The translations under genes and the position numbers were made by a program. 37,067 nt of DNA from Acidobacteriota bacterium (lineage in GTDB: Bacteria > Acidobacteriota > Polarisedimenticolia > J045). The notes under the pieces were generated by a model that did not search any database, was not told the DNA's origin, and saw nothing but the letters and a program-made list of their open reading frames with translations. Positions 18,445 through 27,707 of the stretch are shown one piece after another. The stretch lies in contig JALOKP010000022.1 of the NCBI GenBank assembly GCA_025456425.1, positions 1 to 37,067 of the forward strand, given 5' to 3'. The stretch's first letter is position 1. Every line of letters begins with the position of its first letter.

Positions 18445-19821
18445 ATGACGATCCCTAGCTGGCTCATTCGCCACGCCGTCGCGCCCCTGTGGGCCTGGCA
18501 GGAAGGCAGCCCTCACGTCGCCGTCGCCAGGCGGCTCGAGCGCGAGCAGGCCCTCTCGGCGGACGAGCGCCGTGCGCGGCAGTGGCAGCAGCTGCAGGAC
18601 GTCGTGAAGTACGCCGCGGTCCGCGTCCCGCACTACCGCCGGAGCTTCCACACGGCGGGCTTCGAAGTCGGCGACCTCCGCGAGTGGGCGGATCTGGAAC
18701 GGCTACCGCTCCTCACGAAGTCCGCGATCCTGGACGCCGGGGCGGAGCTGCTCGCCAATCCCGCTCCCCCCGGTCCCGACCACCCCAAGAAGACCTCAGG
18801 GTCGACCGGAATCTCGCTCCAGATCAGGGTCGACGACCAGGCGTGGAACTGGGCGCGCGGAGTGACCCTCTTCCGGGACCAGTGGACGGGATGGCGCGTG
18901 GGCGACTGGCGAGCGCTCGTGTGGGGCAATCCCGAGCTCCGATCGGACTGGCGGGGTCGCCTCCGCAACGGGCTGCTCGAGCGCTGCTTCTATCTCGACA
19001 CGCTCCGCATGGACGAACCCATGATGCGGGCCTTCGCGGAGGAGATCCAGGCGCGCCGTCCGACCCTCCTCTTCGGTCACGCGCACTCGCTGGCGCTGTT
19101 CGCGCGGTTCTGGAAGAGCGAGAACCTGCCGCGGTACCGTTTTCGAGGCGTCCTGAGTTCCGCGATGGTGCTGCACGCTCACGAGCGGGAGGATATCTCC
19201 GCCGCGTTCGAGTGTGGAGTGTTCGACCGGTACGGCTGCGAGGAGGTCAGTCTGATCGCCAGCGAGTGCGAGGCTCACGACGGACTACACGTGAACATGG
19301 ACTCGCTCGTGGTCGAGCTGGTCGGTTCGGACGGGCGTGCGGTGCCGCCGGGCGAGGAGGGTGCGATCGTCGTCACCGACCTGCGGAATCGAGCGATGCC
19401 GTTCGTTCGCTATCGCGTCGAGGATGTGGCGCTGGCGCGTGCGGGCGCCTGCGCCTGCGGGCGAAGCTATCCGCGACTCGCGCGCGTCGCAGGGCGCGTG
19501 GCGGATTACCTTCTCACGCCCGACGGGCACCTGGTCTCGGGCATCTCCCTAACGGAGAACTTCGCCACCCTCCTGCACGGCGTGCGGCAGATCCAGATCG
19601 TCCAGGACGAAAGCGATCACCTCCTGCTGCGGATCGCGCCCGGACCAGGATTCGACGACGGGAGCCGCCGGCGCGCAGCCGAACTTGTGGCGACCCGCTT
19701 CGGATCCTCGATGCGTCACACGATCGAACTCGTCGACCGGATCGAGCCGGAGTCCTCGGGCAAGTACCGCTTCGCCATCCGCCGCGTTGGGGCGGAGCGC
19801 GATCCAGGACCTCCCCCATGA
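18445..19821 (+). CDS. CapK/PaaK-like adenylate-forming enzyme
   Basis: At 458 residues it resembles phenylacetate-CoA ligase and the capsule protein CapK. The P-loop-like KKTSGSTG is at about 114-121, FDRYGCEEVSLIASEC near 255 gives the adenylate-binding Y-G-x-E, and a later RYRVEDVA segment and CACGRSYPRL mark the hinge, where the Cys cluster may bind zinc. Such proteins probably activate an acid for attachment to a polysaccharide, but no substrate is known. ATG 18445 has GGAG six bases ahead; an ATG at 18409 is less well supported. The stop overlaps the polymerase start (ATGA), beginning a tightly coupled Wzy-Wzx-acetyltransferase run. Confidence 0.87.
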   Translation: MTIPSWLIRHAVAPLWAWQEGSPHVAVARRLEREQALSADERRARQWQQLQDVVKYAAVRVPHYRRSFHTAGFEVGDLREWADLERLPLLTKSAILDAGAELLANPAPPGPDHPKKTSGSTGISLQIRVDDQAWNWARGVTLFRDQWTGWRVGDWRALVWGNPELRSDWRGRLRNGLLERCFYLDTLRMDEPMMRAFAEEIQARRPTLLFGHAHSLALFARFWKSENLPRYRFRGVLSSAMVLHAHEREDISAAFECGVFDRYGCEEVSLIASECEAHDGLHVNMDSLVVELVGSDGRAVPPGEEGAIVVTDLRNRAMPFVRYRVEDVALARAGACACGRSYPRLARVAGRVADYLLTPDGHLVSGISLTENFATLLHGVRQIQIVQDESDHLLLRIAPGPGFDDGSRRRAAELVATRFGSSMRHTIELVDRIEPESSGKYRFAIRRVGAERDPGPPP

Positions 19822-21311
19822 CCTCGCCCCCTTCGGGGCAGGCCGACGGAAGCCTCGACGCACCGCTCGAGCGGACGCCGCCGGGGGACCGTGTCGCCCG
19901 CCGGCGGCCCGCGAGTCGTCCCGAGGCACCGGGCCCGCTTCGCCGGCTCTTCCGCGTCGGGGACGAGTACCCGAATCGCGCGGTGCCGTGGCTGCTCGCC
20001 TACATGGCGGTGTTCCTGATCCGCCCGGCCGAGACGCTCTTCCCGTCGCTTCAGGCCGTCCCCTTCGAGCGCATCGTCGCGATCGTCCTGCTCGCGCGGG
20101 TCCTGCTCGGCAACGAGCTGCGCTGGAAGCCCCGCCTGCCCCTCGTCGCGATGATCTTGTTCGTTGCGGTGCTCGGTCTGGCGACACTCTTCGCAATGGA
20201 CCCGACGCTCGCCTGGCAGCAGTACGAGAAGACGTTGAAGATCGCGGTGTTCGCGCTCTGCGCGAGCCTCGTTCTCAACTCCCGCGCCGACCTCGTGATG
20301 TTCGCTTCGGGCTGGATCGCGATCATGGCCGCGTACCAGGTCAAGGCGCTCCAGGAGTACTTCCTGCACGGTCGCGGTGTCTATCGGATGGGCTTCTGGC
20401 GCCTGATCGGGATCGAGGACACCAACGGCGATCCGAACACGTTCGCGGCGAAGAGCCTGCTGCTCCTTCCTTTCATCGTGGCGATGCTCCAGCTCACGTC
20501 CCAGCGCCGGAACCGGCTGCTCCTGCTGGCGGCGGTGGGTCTCGTCGTCACGGTCATCGTGCTCACCGGCTCCCGGTCGGCGCTCGTGGTGGGCGTCTTC
20601 TATGCGGTCGTGCTCCTCCTGACAAGTGGTCGACGCTTCGCAACGGGCCTCGTGCTCGTGGCCGTGTTCGCGGTTGGCGCTGCTCTGCTTCCGGCGGCGA
20701 TCGCCCTTCGCTACCGATCCATCGTCGATCCGACCGTCAACCGCAGCGCGGAGGAGTCGGCGCAGGGACGAATCAGCGGCCTCAAGCGGGGCCTGCACCT
20801 GTTTCTCCAGCGACCCGTCCTCGGGATCGGGCCGAACTGCACCGTGATCTCTCACCGCGAATACGACAAGTACATGCCCGAGACGTTCGGCTTCCAGACG
20901 CACAGTCTCCTCGGTCAACTGGCAGGGGAGACGGGCAGCTTCGGGATCGCGGCGATGACGCTGCTCTGCGCCTCGATCGCCGCAACCTCGCGGAGGCTCA
21001 AGGCGACATTCCGGGGAGCGGACGACGGACCGGACCGGATTCCGGTCGTCCTTGCAGCAGCCTGTACGACGCAGGTCCTCCTCTGCATCGCCTCCGGGGC
21101 ATTCGGCCACAACGCCTACGAGTACAACTGGCTCTGGCTTGCCGCCCTCGCGTCGGCATGCGGCGCCCTGGCCACGGCGCCGGTGTTCGCGGACGGGTGG
21201 ACGAGGGGACGACGCGTCCCGGTCCAGGCCCAGCGCCCAGCGGACGGCCCAGCGGCGCGCGAGGCGGGGGTGACCCGGCCCCGGGGTCCGGCTGCGGAAC
21301 CGAGTGAATGA
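19818..21311 (+). CDS. O-antigen ligase / Wzy-type polysaccharide polymerase
   Basis: This 497-residue integral membrane protein has about ten helices from about 55 to 455. In the Wzy_C-like periplasmic loop (about 285-365) it carries RISGLKRGLHLF, PVLGIGP and the later Q-T-H-S-L-L segment, whose Arg and His pattern typifies the O-antigen ligase/Wzy superfamily. It polymerises or transfers the undecaprenyl-linked repeat unit on the outer face of the membrane. Both ends are cytosolic and Pro/Arg-rich. It is coupled by ATGA overlaps to the CapK-like gene before and the flippase after it. Confidence 0.88.
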   Translation: MTSPPSGQADGSLDAPLERTPPGDRVARRRPASRPEAPGPLRRLFRVGDEYPNRAVPWLLAYMAVFLIRPAETLFPSLQAVPFERIVAIVLLARVLLGNELRWKPRLPLVAMILFVAVLGLATLFAMDPTLAWQQYEKTLKIAVFALCASLVLNSRADLVMFASGWIAIMAAYQVKALQEYFLHGRGVYRMGFWRLIGIEDTNGDPNTFAAKSLLLLPFIVAMLQLTSQRRNRLLLLAAVGLVVTVIVLTGSRSALVVGVFYAVVLLLTSGRRFATGLVLVAVFAVGAALLPAAIALRYRSIVDPTVNRSAEESAQGRISGLKRGLHLFLQRPVLGIGPNCTVISHREYDKYMPETFGFQTHSLLGQLAGETGSFGIAAMTLLCASIAATSRRLKATFRGADDGPDRIPVVLAAACTTQVLLCIASGAFGHNAYEYNWLWLAALASACGALATAPVFADGWTRGRRVPVQAQRPADGPAAREAGVTRPRGPAAEPSE

Positions 21312-22900
21312 AGCGCCGCCTCCTGCTCAATTCGCTTTCCGGCTCGGTTCTCGCCGCGGCCTATTCCGCCGTGGCCTTCATCATGGCGCCGGTCATCGTG
21401 AGGAGCCTGGGGAATCAGAACTACGGGATCTGGGACGTCCTGCAGAGCTTGGTAGGCTACCTCGGAGTCCTCGACCTGGGCATCAGCCCGGCCGTCGTCC
21501 GCTACGTGGCGCTCGCCAAAGGGCGGGGCGACACGCGCGAGGCCGACCGGGTCGTCAGCTCGGCGTTGGTCCTGCTCGGCGGGTTCGGGCTGATCGGCTT
21601 CGGGTGCATGGCGCTGCTCTCCTTGGCGCCGGAGCTCGTGCTGAACGTTCCGTCGGGCAGCGGGAGCGGGTTGCCGATCGTCTGCTTCCTGGTGGGCGCG
21701 AACATCCTCCTGGAGTTTCCCGGGGCCGCGCTCGTCGGCTATCTCTTCGGAACCCAGCAGCATTACTTCCTCAACTCCATCCGTCTCACGAACATGCTGC
21801 TCAGCGCCGCGACGATTTACACGGCACTCACCCACGCGCCGGGAAACGGACTCGTGTGGATGGCGCTGATCAACTTCGGGTTCAATCTCGTACAGTACTT
21901 CATCCTGGCGCTGCGGGTGCTGCGGGGCCGAGGCGGCGCGAGATTCTCATTCGCGCATTTCTCGTGGCCGCTGGCGCGCGAACTCTACCGCTTCGGGGCC
22001 AAGAGCGTCACCCTGCTGTTCGCCTCGCGCCTGCGACGGCAGTCGATCCCGATCGTCATCGCGCACACGGCGGGACTCGACCGGGTCGTCTACTTCGCGA
22101 TTCCCAACCGCCTGATCGAGTCGGGATGGTCGCTGGGCACCGCGTTGGGGGCTCCCCTGACCCCACACCTGAGCCACCTGCACGGCGCGGGGGACCGCGA
22201 CGCGACGCGTCGCGCCTGGCTCGGAGCCGCGCGGGGACTTCAGTTCTGCCTGCTCGGGCTCGCCGTCGGGATGCTCGGGCTCGGGCGCCCCTTCATGGCC
22301 CGGTGGATGGGCGAGGAGTACGCGGCCGCCGGCTCGTGGGCCCTTGGCCTGCTCGCCACCGGGGCCCTCTTCGAAGGATACGCGGCAGGGTCCGGATCGC
22401 TCCTGGTCAGCCGAGGTCGCCACGGACCCCTGGCGAAGTTCGCCCTGGTCGTCTCGTTGACGAGCATCCTGATCTCGATCCCTGCAACGCAGGCAGTGGG
22501 GGTCGCCGGGGCCGCTGGCGCGGTCACGTTCGGTGCGGCCGTGCTCGCGCTGCGGAGCGTACGGTCTGCGTGCCAGGAGATCGGCATCACGATGATGGAC
22601 CACTTTCGAGCGACCACGCTGCGCCTGGTGCTGCCGCTCGTGGCCATGGCCGGAGTGCTGACCACCGCCCGGCTCGTGCTGAATCTCGACAGCTACCCGG
22701 TGATCCTCGCGAGCGCGCTGTTCGCTTCCTGCGTCTACACTGCGCTGGCCGTCGCCTGGGCGCTCGACCGGGACGAGAGGGAGGAAGTCGTGGGCCGCGT
22801 ATCGCAGTTGTTTCGAAGAGCGGACCGGGCCGCCAAGTCCGGATCTCTTGTTGAGCAGCGGCCTGGGCGACCGGAGGCCACGGAGAAGGAGGGGGATTGA
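21308..22900 (+). CDS. Wzx-type polysaccharide flippase
   Basis: The 530-residue protein has about 13-14 membrane helices and the MATE/MOP-like beginning of flippases (SLSGSVLAAAYSAVAFIMAP, then RSLGNQNYGIWDV and LDLGISPAVVRYVA). A charged C-terminal tail of about 45 residues follows the last helix. It moves lipid-linked repeat units across the inner membrane for the polymerase encoded just upstream; ATGA at 21308-21311 couples the two. Its stop overlaps the acetyltransferase TTG start. No partner transporter is needed. Confidence 0.92.
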   Translation: MKRRLLLNSLSGSVLAAAYSAVAFIMAPVIVRSLGNQNYGIWDVLQSLVGYLGVLDLGISPAVVRYVALAKGRGDTREADRVVSSALVLLGGFGLIGFGCMALLSLAPELVLNVPSGSGSGLPIVCFLVGANILLEFPGAALVGYLFGTQQHYFLNSIRLTNMLLSAATIYTALTHAPGNGLVWMALINFGFNLVQYFILALRVLRGRGGARFSFAHFSWPLARELYRFGAKSVTLLFASRLRRQSIPIVIAHTAGLDRVVYFAIPNRLIESGWSLGTALGAPLTPHLSHLHGAGDRDATRRAWLGAARGLQFCLLGLAVGMLGLGRPFMARWMGEEYAAAGSWALGLLATGALFEGYAAGSGSLLVSRGRHGPLAKFALVVSLTSILISIPATQAVGVAGAAGAVTFGAAVLALRSVRSACQEIGITMMDHFRATTLRLVLPLVAMAGVLTTARLVLNLDSYPVILASALFASCVYTALAVAWALDRDEREEVVGRVSQLFRRADRAAKSGSLVEQRPGRPEATEKEGD

Positions 22901-23496
22901 AGCGGGTGGCCAAGCTCGTTCTCAACGCACTGGCGGCGCTGGCGGCGTCTCCGTTCTCCGTCTACGCCCTCGTGGGGCAGAGACTCTTCGGCACGACCGG
23001 TCCATACTCTGGCGCCGCGTATGCTCTCGCGCTGGTCCCCGGCCTTCCGGGACGGCTCCTGCGCCGGGCCTTCTACTGCTGCGTGCTCCCGGAAGCACAC
23101 TGGGACCTGGACATGCACTTCGGCTCGGCCGTGACGCAATCCGATGCCCGCCTCGGGCCTCGGGTGTGGATCGGAGCGTACTGCCTGATCGGCCGCGTCG
23201 TGATGGAGGGCGACGCGCTCGTCGCGTCGCGGGTGAGCATCCTCTCGGGGCGGCGCCCGCATGCGTTCCGGGACCCGTCGCGCCTCATCGCGGAACAGGG
23301 CGGGGAGAAGGCGGTCGTGCGGGTCGGGAGGGACGTGTGGATCGGCGAGGGGGCGATCGTCATGGCGGATCTCGGGAGCGGAGCGGTCGTCGGGGCCGGG
23401 TCCGTCGTCGTCAAGCCGGTCGAACCGCAGTCGGTCGTGGGCGGCAATCCGGCTCGCTGCATCGGGAGACGGGGAGAGTCGGCGACGGGCTCATGA
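22897..23496 (+). CDS. Left-handed beta-helix acetyltransferase (WcaF/LbH type)
   Basis: The 199-residue protein has a hydrophobic N-terminal third followed by hexapeptide repeats (ARLGPRVWIGAYCLIG, VRVGRDVWIGEGAIV, GSGAVVGAGSVVV) and the family end SVVGGNPARCIG. It likely O-acetylates the repeat unit using acetyl-CoA. The start is TTG 22897, inside the flippase stop (TTGA), with an excellent AAGGAGGGG ribosome site. A longer hydrophobic N-terminus than in soluble WcaF suggests membrane contact. Confidence 0.85.
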   Translation: MKRVAKLVLNALAALAASPFSVYALVGQRLFGTTGPYSGAAYALALVPGLPGRLLRRAFYCCVLPEAHWDLDMHFGSAVTQSDARLGPRVWIGAYCLIGRVVMEGDALVASRVSILSGRRPHAFRDPSRLIAEQGGEKAVVRVGRDVWIGEGAIVMADLGSGAVVGAGSVVVKPVEPQSVVGGNPARCIGRRGESATGS

Positions 23497-23696
23497 TCGA
23501 GCGCGCGAGGCTCCGGCGGGAGGTGCGCCCGACGTTCCCCGGCGGCCTTGTCACAGCCCGTCGGGCCGCGAGACAATCCCGGTTGCTCACGGACGGGCGG
23601 GCGAGGTGCTCGATCTCCGGGCACGCTCCGGTACGACCGTGCCGGGGCAGCCGGGACCTGCTGCCGGCGCGCCGGCTGTCCGGGTGAGGGGGGCAG

Positions 23697-24578
23697 GTGT
23701 CCGAGTCCGTTTCCGCCGTGCTTTCCTGTTTCAATCACGCGCAGTACGTGGGGGAAGCCGTCGAGAGCATGCTGCAGCAGACGCTCGCCCCGTACGAGAT
23801 CATCGTCGTCGACGACGGCTCGTCCGACGGGTCGCTTCAGGTTCTTCAGGCGTTCGGGGAGCGCATCCGCCTGCTGACCCATCCGGGGCACGCCAATCGA
23901 GGGAGCGCGGACTCGATGAACCTCGGTGCCGCGGCGGCGCGCGGCGACCTGATCGCCTTCCTGGAATCCGACGACTACTGGTACCCGGACAAGCTGCGCC
24001 AGCAGGTCGAGTTCCTCCGGGCCCACCCGGAGATCGACCTGGTCTACACCAACGGGCATGCCGTCGATCAGGCCGGGACGCGGCTCTGGGACCTCTTCCC
24101 GCCGGGATTCGTCGAGCAGAATCGGCCGGAGGCGCTGCTCATGAACTGCTACATCAGTGCCGGGATGTCGACGGTCGTGCTCCGGCGACAGGTCTTCGAA
24201 GCGGCCGGCGGATTCGATACCGCGGTACGTTACGCGAAGGACCACGACCTCTGGCTCAGGCTGATCGAGCGGACGCGGTTCGCCTACATCCCCGAGCCGC
24301 TGATGGCGTACCGCCGGCACCCGGGACAACAGAGCGCGCATCGTGCCCACTGGGACGACTCGTTCACGGTGCTCGAGCGGGCGATGAAGCGCTATCCCTA
24401 CCCTGCCTCGATACGTCGGCAGCGGCTGGCCGTGCTCCACTACCGGATCGCGCAGTGTCTGTGGAGGTCCGGATCCCCCGTCGGCGCCGCGGGACGGGCC
24501 GCGCGCGCCGCCTCGCTCGACCCGATCCGGTCCATCGAGGAACTGCTGGCGTCCATCCTGGGCAAGGGACGCTCCTGA
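23697..24578 (+). CDS. GT2 family glycosyltransferase
   Basis: This 293-residue GT-A enzyme reads SVSAVLSCFNHAQYVGEAVESM at the start, IIVVDDGSSDGS at about 35-46, DSMNLGAAAARGD, and LESDDYWYP as the metal motif (about 88-96). YAKDHDLWLRL near 180 supplies the acceptor-side Asp. GTG 23697 follows GAGGGGGG by a few bases. About 200 bases separate it from the acetyltransferase gene; I see no gene there, only GC-rich sequence with no clear hairpin. It probably adds a sugar to the repeat unit. Confidence 0.88.
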   Translation: MSESVSAVLSCFNHAQYVGEAVESMLQQTLAPYEIIVVDDGSSDGSLQVLQAFGERIRLLTHPGHANRGSADSMNLGAAAARGDLIAFLESDDYWYPDKLRQQVEFLRAHPEIDLVYTNGHAVDQAGTRLWDLFPPGFVEQNRPEALLMNCYISAGMSTVVLRRQVFEAAGGFDTAVRYAKDHDLWLRLIERTRFAYIPEPLMAYRRHPGQQSAHRAHWDDSFTVLERAMKRYPYPASIRRQRLAVLHYRIAQCLWRSGSPVGAAGRAARAASLDPIRSIEELLASILGKGRS

Positions 24579-24629
24579 CGGCGACGGCCCGGGATGCGCC
24601 GCGGCCGGGACGCTCCAGGACGCGCGCGG

Positions 24630-25745
24630 TCAGGCCGTTTCGCCGCTGCGTCCGAGCACCTCGAGGACCTGCTCGACCTGCACGGCGAAGGTGAAGCCCG
24701 CTTCCACGGTGGCCCTCGCCTCCAGCCCGACATTCCTGGCGAGCCCGCGGTCGGCCAGTACGCCTGCGATCGCCGCGGCCAGGGCGCCGGGTTCTCCTGC
24801 CGCGACCAGCCACCCCGTACTCCCGTCGCGGATCAACTCCGGCACGCCCCCCACCGCCGTGGCGACGACCGGCGCACCGACGGACATCGCTTCGAGCACC
24901 ACGTTGGGCAGTCCCTCCGTGAGCGACGGGTTCACCACCACATCGGCGGCCGCAAGGCACGACAGCACGTCCCGCCGGAACCCGGGCAGGTGGACCCGCG
25001 TCTCGACTCCCATCCGGCGCGCCAGCGCGGCCAGCGCCTCCCGATCCGGGCCATCGCCCAGCAGCACCGCGTGGACGTCGAGGCCCCGCGCGACCAGGAC
25101 CGGGAGCGACTCGACGAGGACCGCCTGCCCCTTCTCCGGCGAGAGCCGCCCCGCGGCGACCAGAAGCGCCGCTCTCTCCGGTATCCCCAACTCGTCGCGG
25201 AGCGCGGCCGGGCGCACGGCTGCTGGCGCGGGAAGCACCGCGTTGGGAACGACGTGCAGACGCTCTCTCGGGACGCCGATCTGGCGGAGCATCTCGGCCG
25301 TTCCGTGAGATACGGCGACGACGACCGGCACCCGCCTCAGGAACCACCGGTCGAGCGACTCGTAGAGGCGTACCTTCCAGTTCTCGCCGGTGAAGCCCCG
25401 CACCCAGGCGATGACGGGAAGCCCCGTCTGCCGCACGGCGAGATGGCCGGTGATGTCGGCCTTGTAGCCATGCGTGACGAGGACAGCGGCGTTCTGCGAT
25501 CGGAGCAGTTCCCGGACGCGACCGACGGTCCGCGGGTCGAGCGCGCCGCTGGACTCGACCAGCGCCGTTTCGAGACCGCGTGCCCGTGCGTGCTCGATCA
25601 GCTCGACCTCTCCCGGTCCCTCCCGGAAGCTGGCGATGACGGGGCGCCATCCTCGCCCCGCGAGCCGGACCGACTGCTCGACGATCTGCTTCTCCGGACC
25701 GCCGAAGAAGTTGGTAGGTCGCAGGTGGACGAGCGTCCGTGTCAA
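24630..25745 (-). CDS. GT4 family glycosyltransferase
   Basis: The 371-residue GT-B enzyme begins LTRTLVHLRPTNFFGGPEKQ, a typical GT4 N-terminus with the GG-x-E turn. Then VTHGYKADITGHLA and VVPNAVLPAP mark the inter-domain region, AAGRLSPEKGQAVLV opens the donor domain, and PSLTEGLPNVVLEAMSVG (about 288-305) has both conserved Glu. Start TTG 25745 overlaps the previous gene's stop (TTGA) and has GAGGTCGGG ahead. The longer open frame upstream to 26609 is noise in another gene's antisense space. Confidence 0.87.
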   Translation of the reverse strand: MTRTLVHLRPTNFFGGPEKQIVEQSVRLAGRGWRPVIASFREGPGEVELIEHARARGLETALVESSGALDPRTVGRVRELLRSQNAAVLVTHGYKADITGHLAVRQTGLPVIAWVRGFTGENWKVRLYESLDRWFLRRVPVVVAVSHGTAEMLRQIGVPRERLHVVPNAVLPAPAAVRPAALRDELGIPERAALLVAAGRLSPEKGQAVLVESLPVLVARGLDVHAVLLGDGPDREALAALARRMGVETRVHLPGFRRDVLSCLAAADVVVNPSLTEGLPNVVLEAMSVGAPVVATAVGGVPELIRDGSTGWLVAAGEPGALAAAIAGVLADRGLARNVGLEARATVEAGFTFAVQVEQVLEVLGRSGETA

Positions 25746-26965
25746 ACCCGACCTCGCCGCAGCGCGCGGTCCCAGAGCCTCGCCTGCCGGCTGTAGAGTG
25801 CGTCCCAGTCGTACGCCGCGAGCACCGCGTCGCGGCCGGCCAGGCCGAGCGCGTGGGCCCTTGCGGGATCGCGCCAAAGCGCCTCGATGGTCTCGGCGAA
25901 GGCGCGGGGATCGTCGGCCCGGAGCAGGTCCCGCCCGTCGGTGAGATCCAGCCCCTCGGCTCCCAGCGAGGTCGTTACGACGGCCTTGCCCATCGCCAAC
26001 GCCTCGAGGATCTTCAGCCGGCTCCCCCCACCGACCCGGAGCGGGGTCACGAAGACGGCAGCCTCGCCGAGGTAGGGCCGCACGTCGTCGACGGTCCCCG
26101 TCAGCACGATCTCGGCCGGCAGGCTTAGGTTCTCCGAGAGGTTGCCCGGCGGATTCCGACCGACGACCGTCAGCCGGTAGGGACCGGCCTGGGCGAGAAG
26201 CGGGTGCACGGCGTGAGCGAACCAGGCGATCGCGTCCTGGTTCGGCCGCCAGTCCATCGAGCCGGTGAAGACCAGCGTGCGCCCATCCCCCCCCTGCGCC
26301 CCCGCCGTCTCCGGCCATGGCACGAAGTACGCGGTGTCCACGCCGTTCGGGACCACCTCGACGTCCGGGCAGCCCCAGGAGCGCAGGACCTGCGCGTCGC
26401 GCTCCGTGACCGCCGTCGCATGCGGGGCGCGCGCGAACATGGAACGCTCGAACCGTTCCATGCACAGCGCCTGGTGCTTGAAGAAGGCACGATGCGCGAG
26501 GCCGGCGCTGGTCTCGGCGATGCGCCCGAGCACCTCCGACTCGACGTTGTGCGCCGCGATGACGAGGGTCGGGTCCCCCTCCCGCCAGTACTGCGCGTAC
26601 GGCGTCCACTCGGCGTGGACGAGCACCGGGCGGTGCGCTTCGATCCGCTCGCGCACGGCCCGGTCGAAGGCCGCAGTCCGGTGGCTCGTGACAGAATAGG
26701 GCTCCGACGAGACCGCGTTGGCGGCGAGCCGTCCGTAGAAACCCAGCCCCGACTTCTTCTGGATCCGGGCCGGCGCCGCCGTCACGCCGATCCCCAGCGC
26801 GCGCGCCTCGTCCAGCGGCGCCGCATCCTCCGACTCGTGGACCAGCAGCTCGATGTCGAAGTCCCGGGAGAGGCGCCGCAGCAGGTTCACCGTGCGGATC
26901 CGTTTGCCGGTGTTCGCCGGGAGCGGAAGCTCCTCGTCGAGAACGAGCACACGCGGGCGGGCCAT
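25742..26965 (-). CDS. GT4 family glycosyltransferase (PEP-CTERM/exosortase-locus style)
   Basis: The 407-residue enzyme begins VLVLDEELPLPANTGKRIR, then NLLRRLSRDFDIELLVHE, a start that resembles the sugar transferases seen in exosortase-linked polysaccharide loci (TIGR03087-like, not proven). VEVVPNGVDTAYF and VFTGSMDWRPNQDAI open the donor domain, and PLRVGGGSRLKILEALAMG (about 325-343) replaces the usual first Glu by G-G-S-R, as in that group. ATG 26965 has no clear ribosome site. It is co-directional and 4-base-overlapped with the next GT4. Confidence 0.88.
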   Translation of the reverse strand: MARPRVLVLDEELPLPANTGKRIRTVNLLRRLSRDFDIELLVHESEDAAPLDEARALGIGVTAAPARIQKKSGLGFYGRLAANAVSSEPYSVTSHRTAAFDRAVRERIEAHRPVLVHAEWTPYAQYWREGDPTLVIAAHNVESEVLGRIAETSAGLAHRAFFKHQALCMERFERSMFARAPHATAVTERDAQVLRSWGCPDVEVVPNGVDTAYFVPWPETAGAQGGDGRTLVFTGSMDWRPNQDAIAWFAHAVHPLLAQAGPYRLTVVGRNPPGNLSENLSLPAEIVLTGTVDDVRPYLGEAAVFVTPLRVGGGSRLKILEALAMGKAVVTTSLGAEGLDLTDGRDLLRADDPRAFAETIEALWRDPARAHALGLAGRDAVLAAYDWDALYSRQARLWDRALRRGRV

Positions 26966-27081
26966 GGCGTCAGTGTAAGGTCTCCGGGGCAGCCCGTCTC
27001 GGCCCGGGGTCGGGTGCCGCATCTGATAGAGTCCCCTGACGGAGCGACGCCCGCGTGGCGACCACGACTGCCCAGAGCCAG

Positions 27082-27124
27082 CCCTTGCCACCGGGCTCCG
27101 CTCCGCTCCGCCCGGCGGCAAGGG
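27082..27124. repeat. Long hairpin in a gene-free stretch
   Basis: Arms 27082-27096 and 27110-27124 pair over 15 positions with a single A/C mismatch at the middle; the loop is 13 bases of TCCGC repeats. No T run follows on either strand, so it is not a classic intrinsic terminator. It sits next to the truncated end of the FAD-oxidoreductase relic, in a 200-base gap with no gene (26966-27166). Confidence 0.6.
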
Positions 27125-27166
27125 TCTCAGCCTAACCAAGCGGGTGGTACAACGAATGGGGGCAGG

Positions 27167-27703
27167 TCACGCCCAGATGAAGGCTGCGCTGGCCTCTCGA
27201 TGGCTCTCGCCCAGCTTGGAGCGGAGCAGCGGCAGCCAGATCCGCTCGTAGACGCGCCGGCCCGACAGGCGCGTGAGCCAGTCGCCGGCCGGAAGCTCCG
27301 CAAGGGCGCGGCCGTCGGTGATGCGCGACGCGCGCACGATCGTCAGGCCGAGGCGCAGCTTCTCGACCAGGGAGACCGGTGGGAAACGCAGGAATTCCAG
27401 CGCATTCGACATCGAGTGGAGCCGGCCGTCCGCATGGAACCCGGTTCGCGTGCAGCCCCAACGGAGCCGGTCCGACAGCCCGAGCTCGTCGAGCAGGGCC
27501 AGGAGGTGCGCGTCGGACAGCAGGATCACGTGGTAGAAGCGATCCTAGGTGAAACTGCCGATCGAGGCCGGGGAGGCGAGACCGGCGGTGGCCGGCGCGG
27601 ACTCGAGGATCGTCGGCGCCAACCCGGCCCGGGCGAAGCGCCGCGCGAGGGTCATCCCGAGGAGACCGCCCCCGACGATCCCGATCCGTGCCCCGGCCGG
27701 CAC
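27167..27703 (-). pseudogene. FAD-dependent oxidoreductase fragment (nonsense codon plus truncated C-terminus)
   Basis: From GTG 27703 the frame gives a Rossmann FAD-binding start, RIGIVGGGLLGMTLA, and the acidic end of strand 2 (TILES). A TAG follows at 27547-27545 (codon 53), and the reading frame then continues as DRFYHVILLSD, the sequence normally preceded by Trp in amine-oxidase/protoporphyrinogen-oxidase-like proteins, so TGG to TAG is likely. After about 125 further residues it stops at FIWA, where relatives continue for another 200-250 residues; nothing of that remains downstream. GTG 27703 is four bases after the deacetylase stop, so it was the next gene of the same operon. Confidence 0.8.
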
Positions 27704-27707
27704 GACG

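Noticed and set aside
18489-19817. Long N-terminal extension of the Wzy gene
   Set aside because: It is a shifted reading of the CapK-like gene; ATG 19818 overlaps that gene's stop in the usual ATGA way.
26966-27139. N-terminal extension of the GT4 gene to 27139
   Set aside because: Contains the hairpin and low-complexity translation; ATG 26965 matches the family's beginning.
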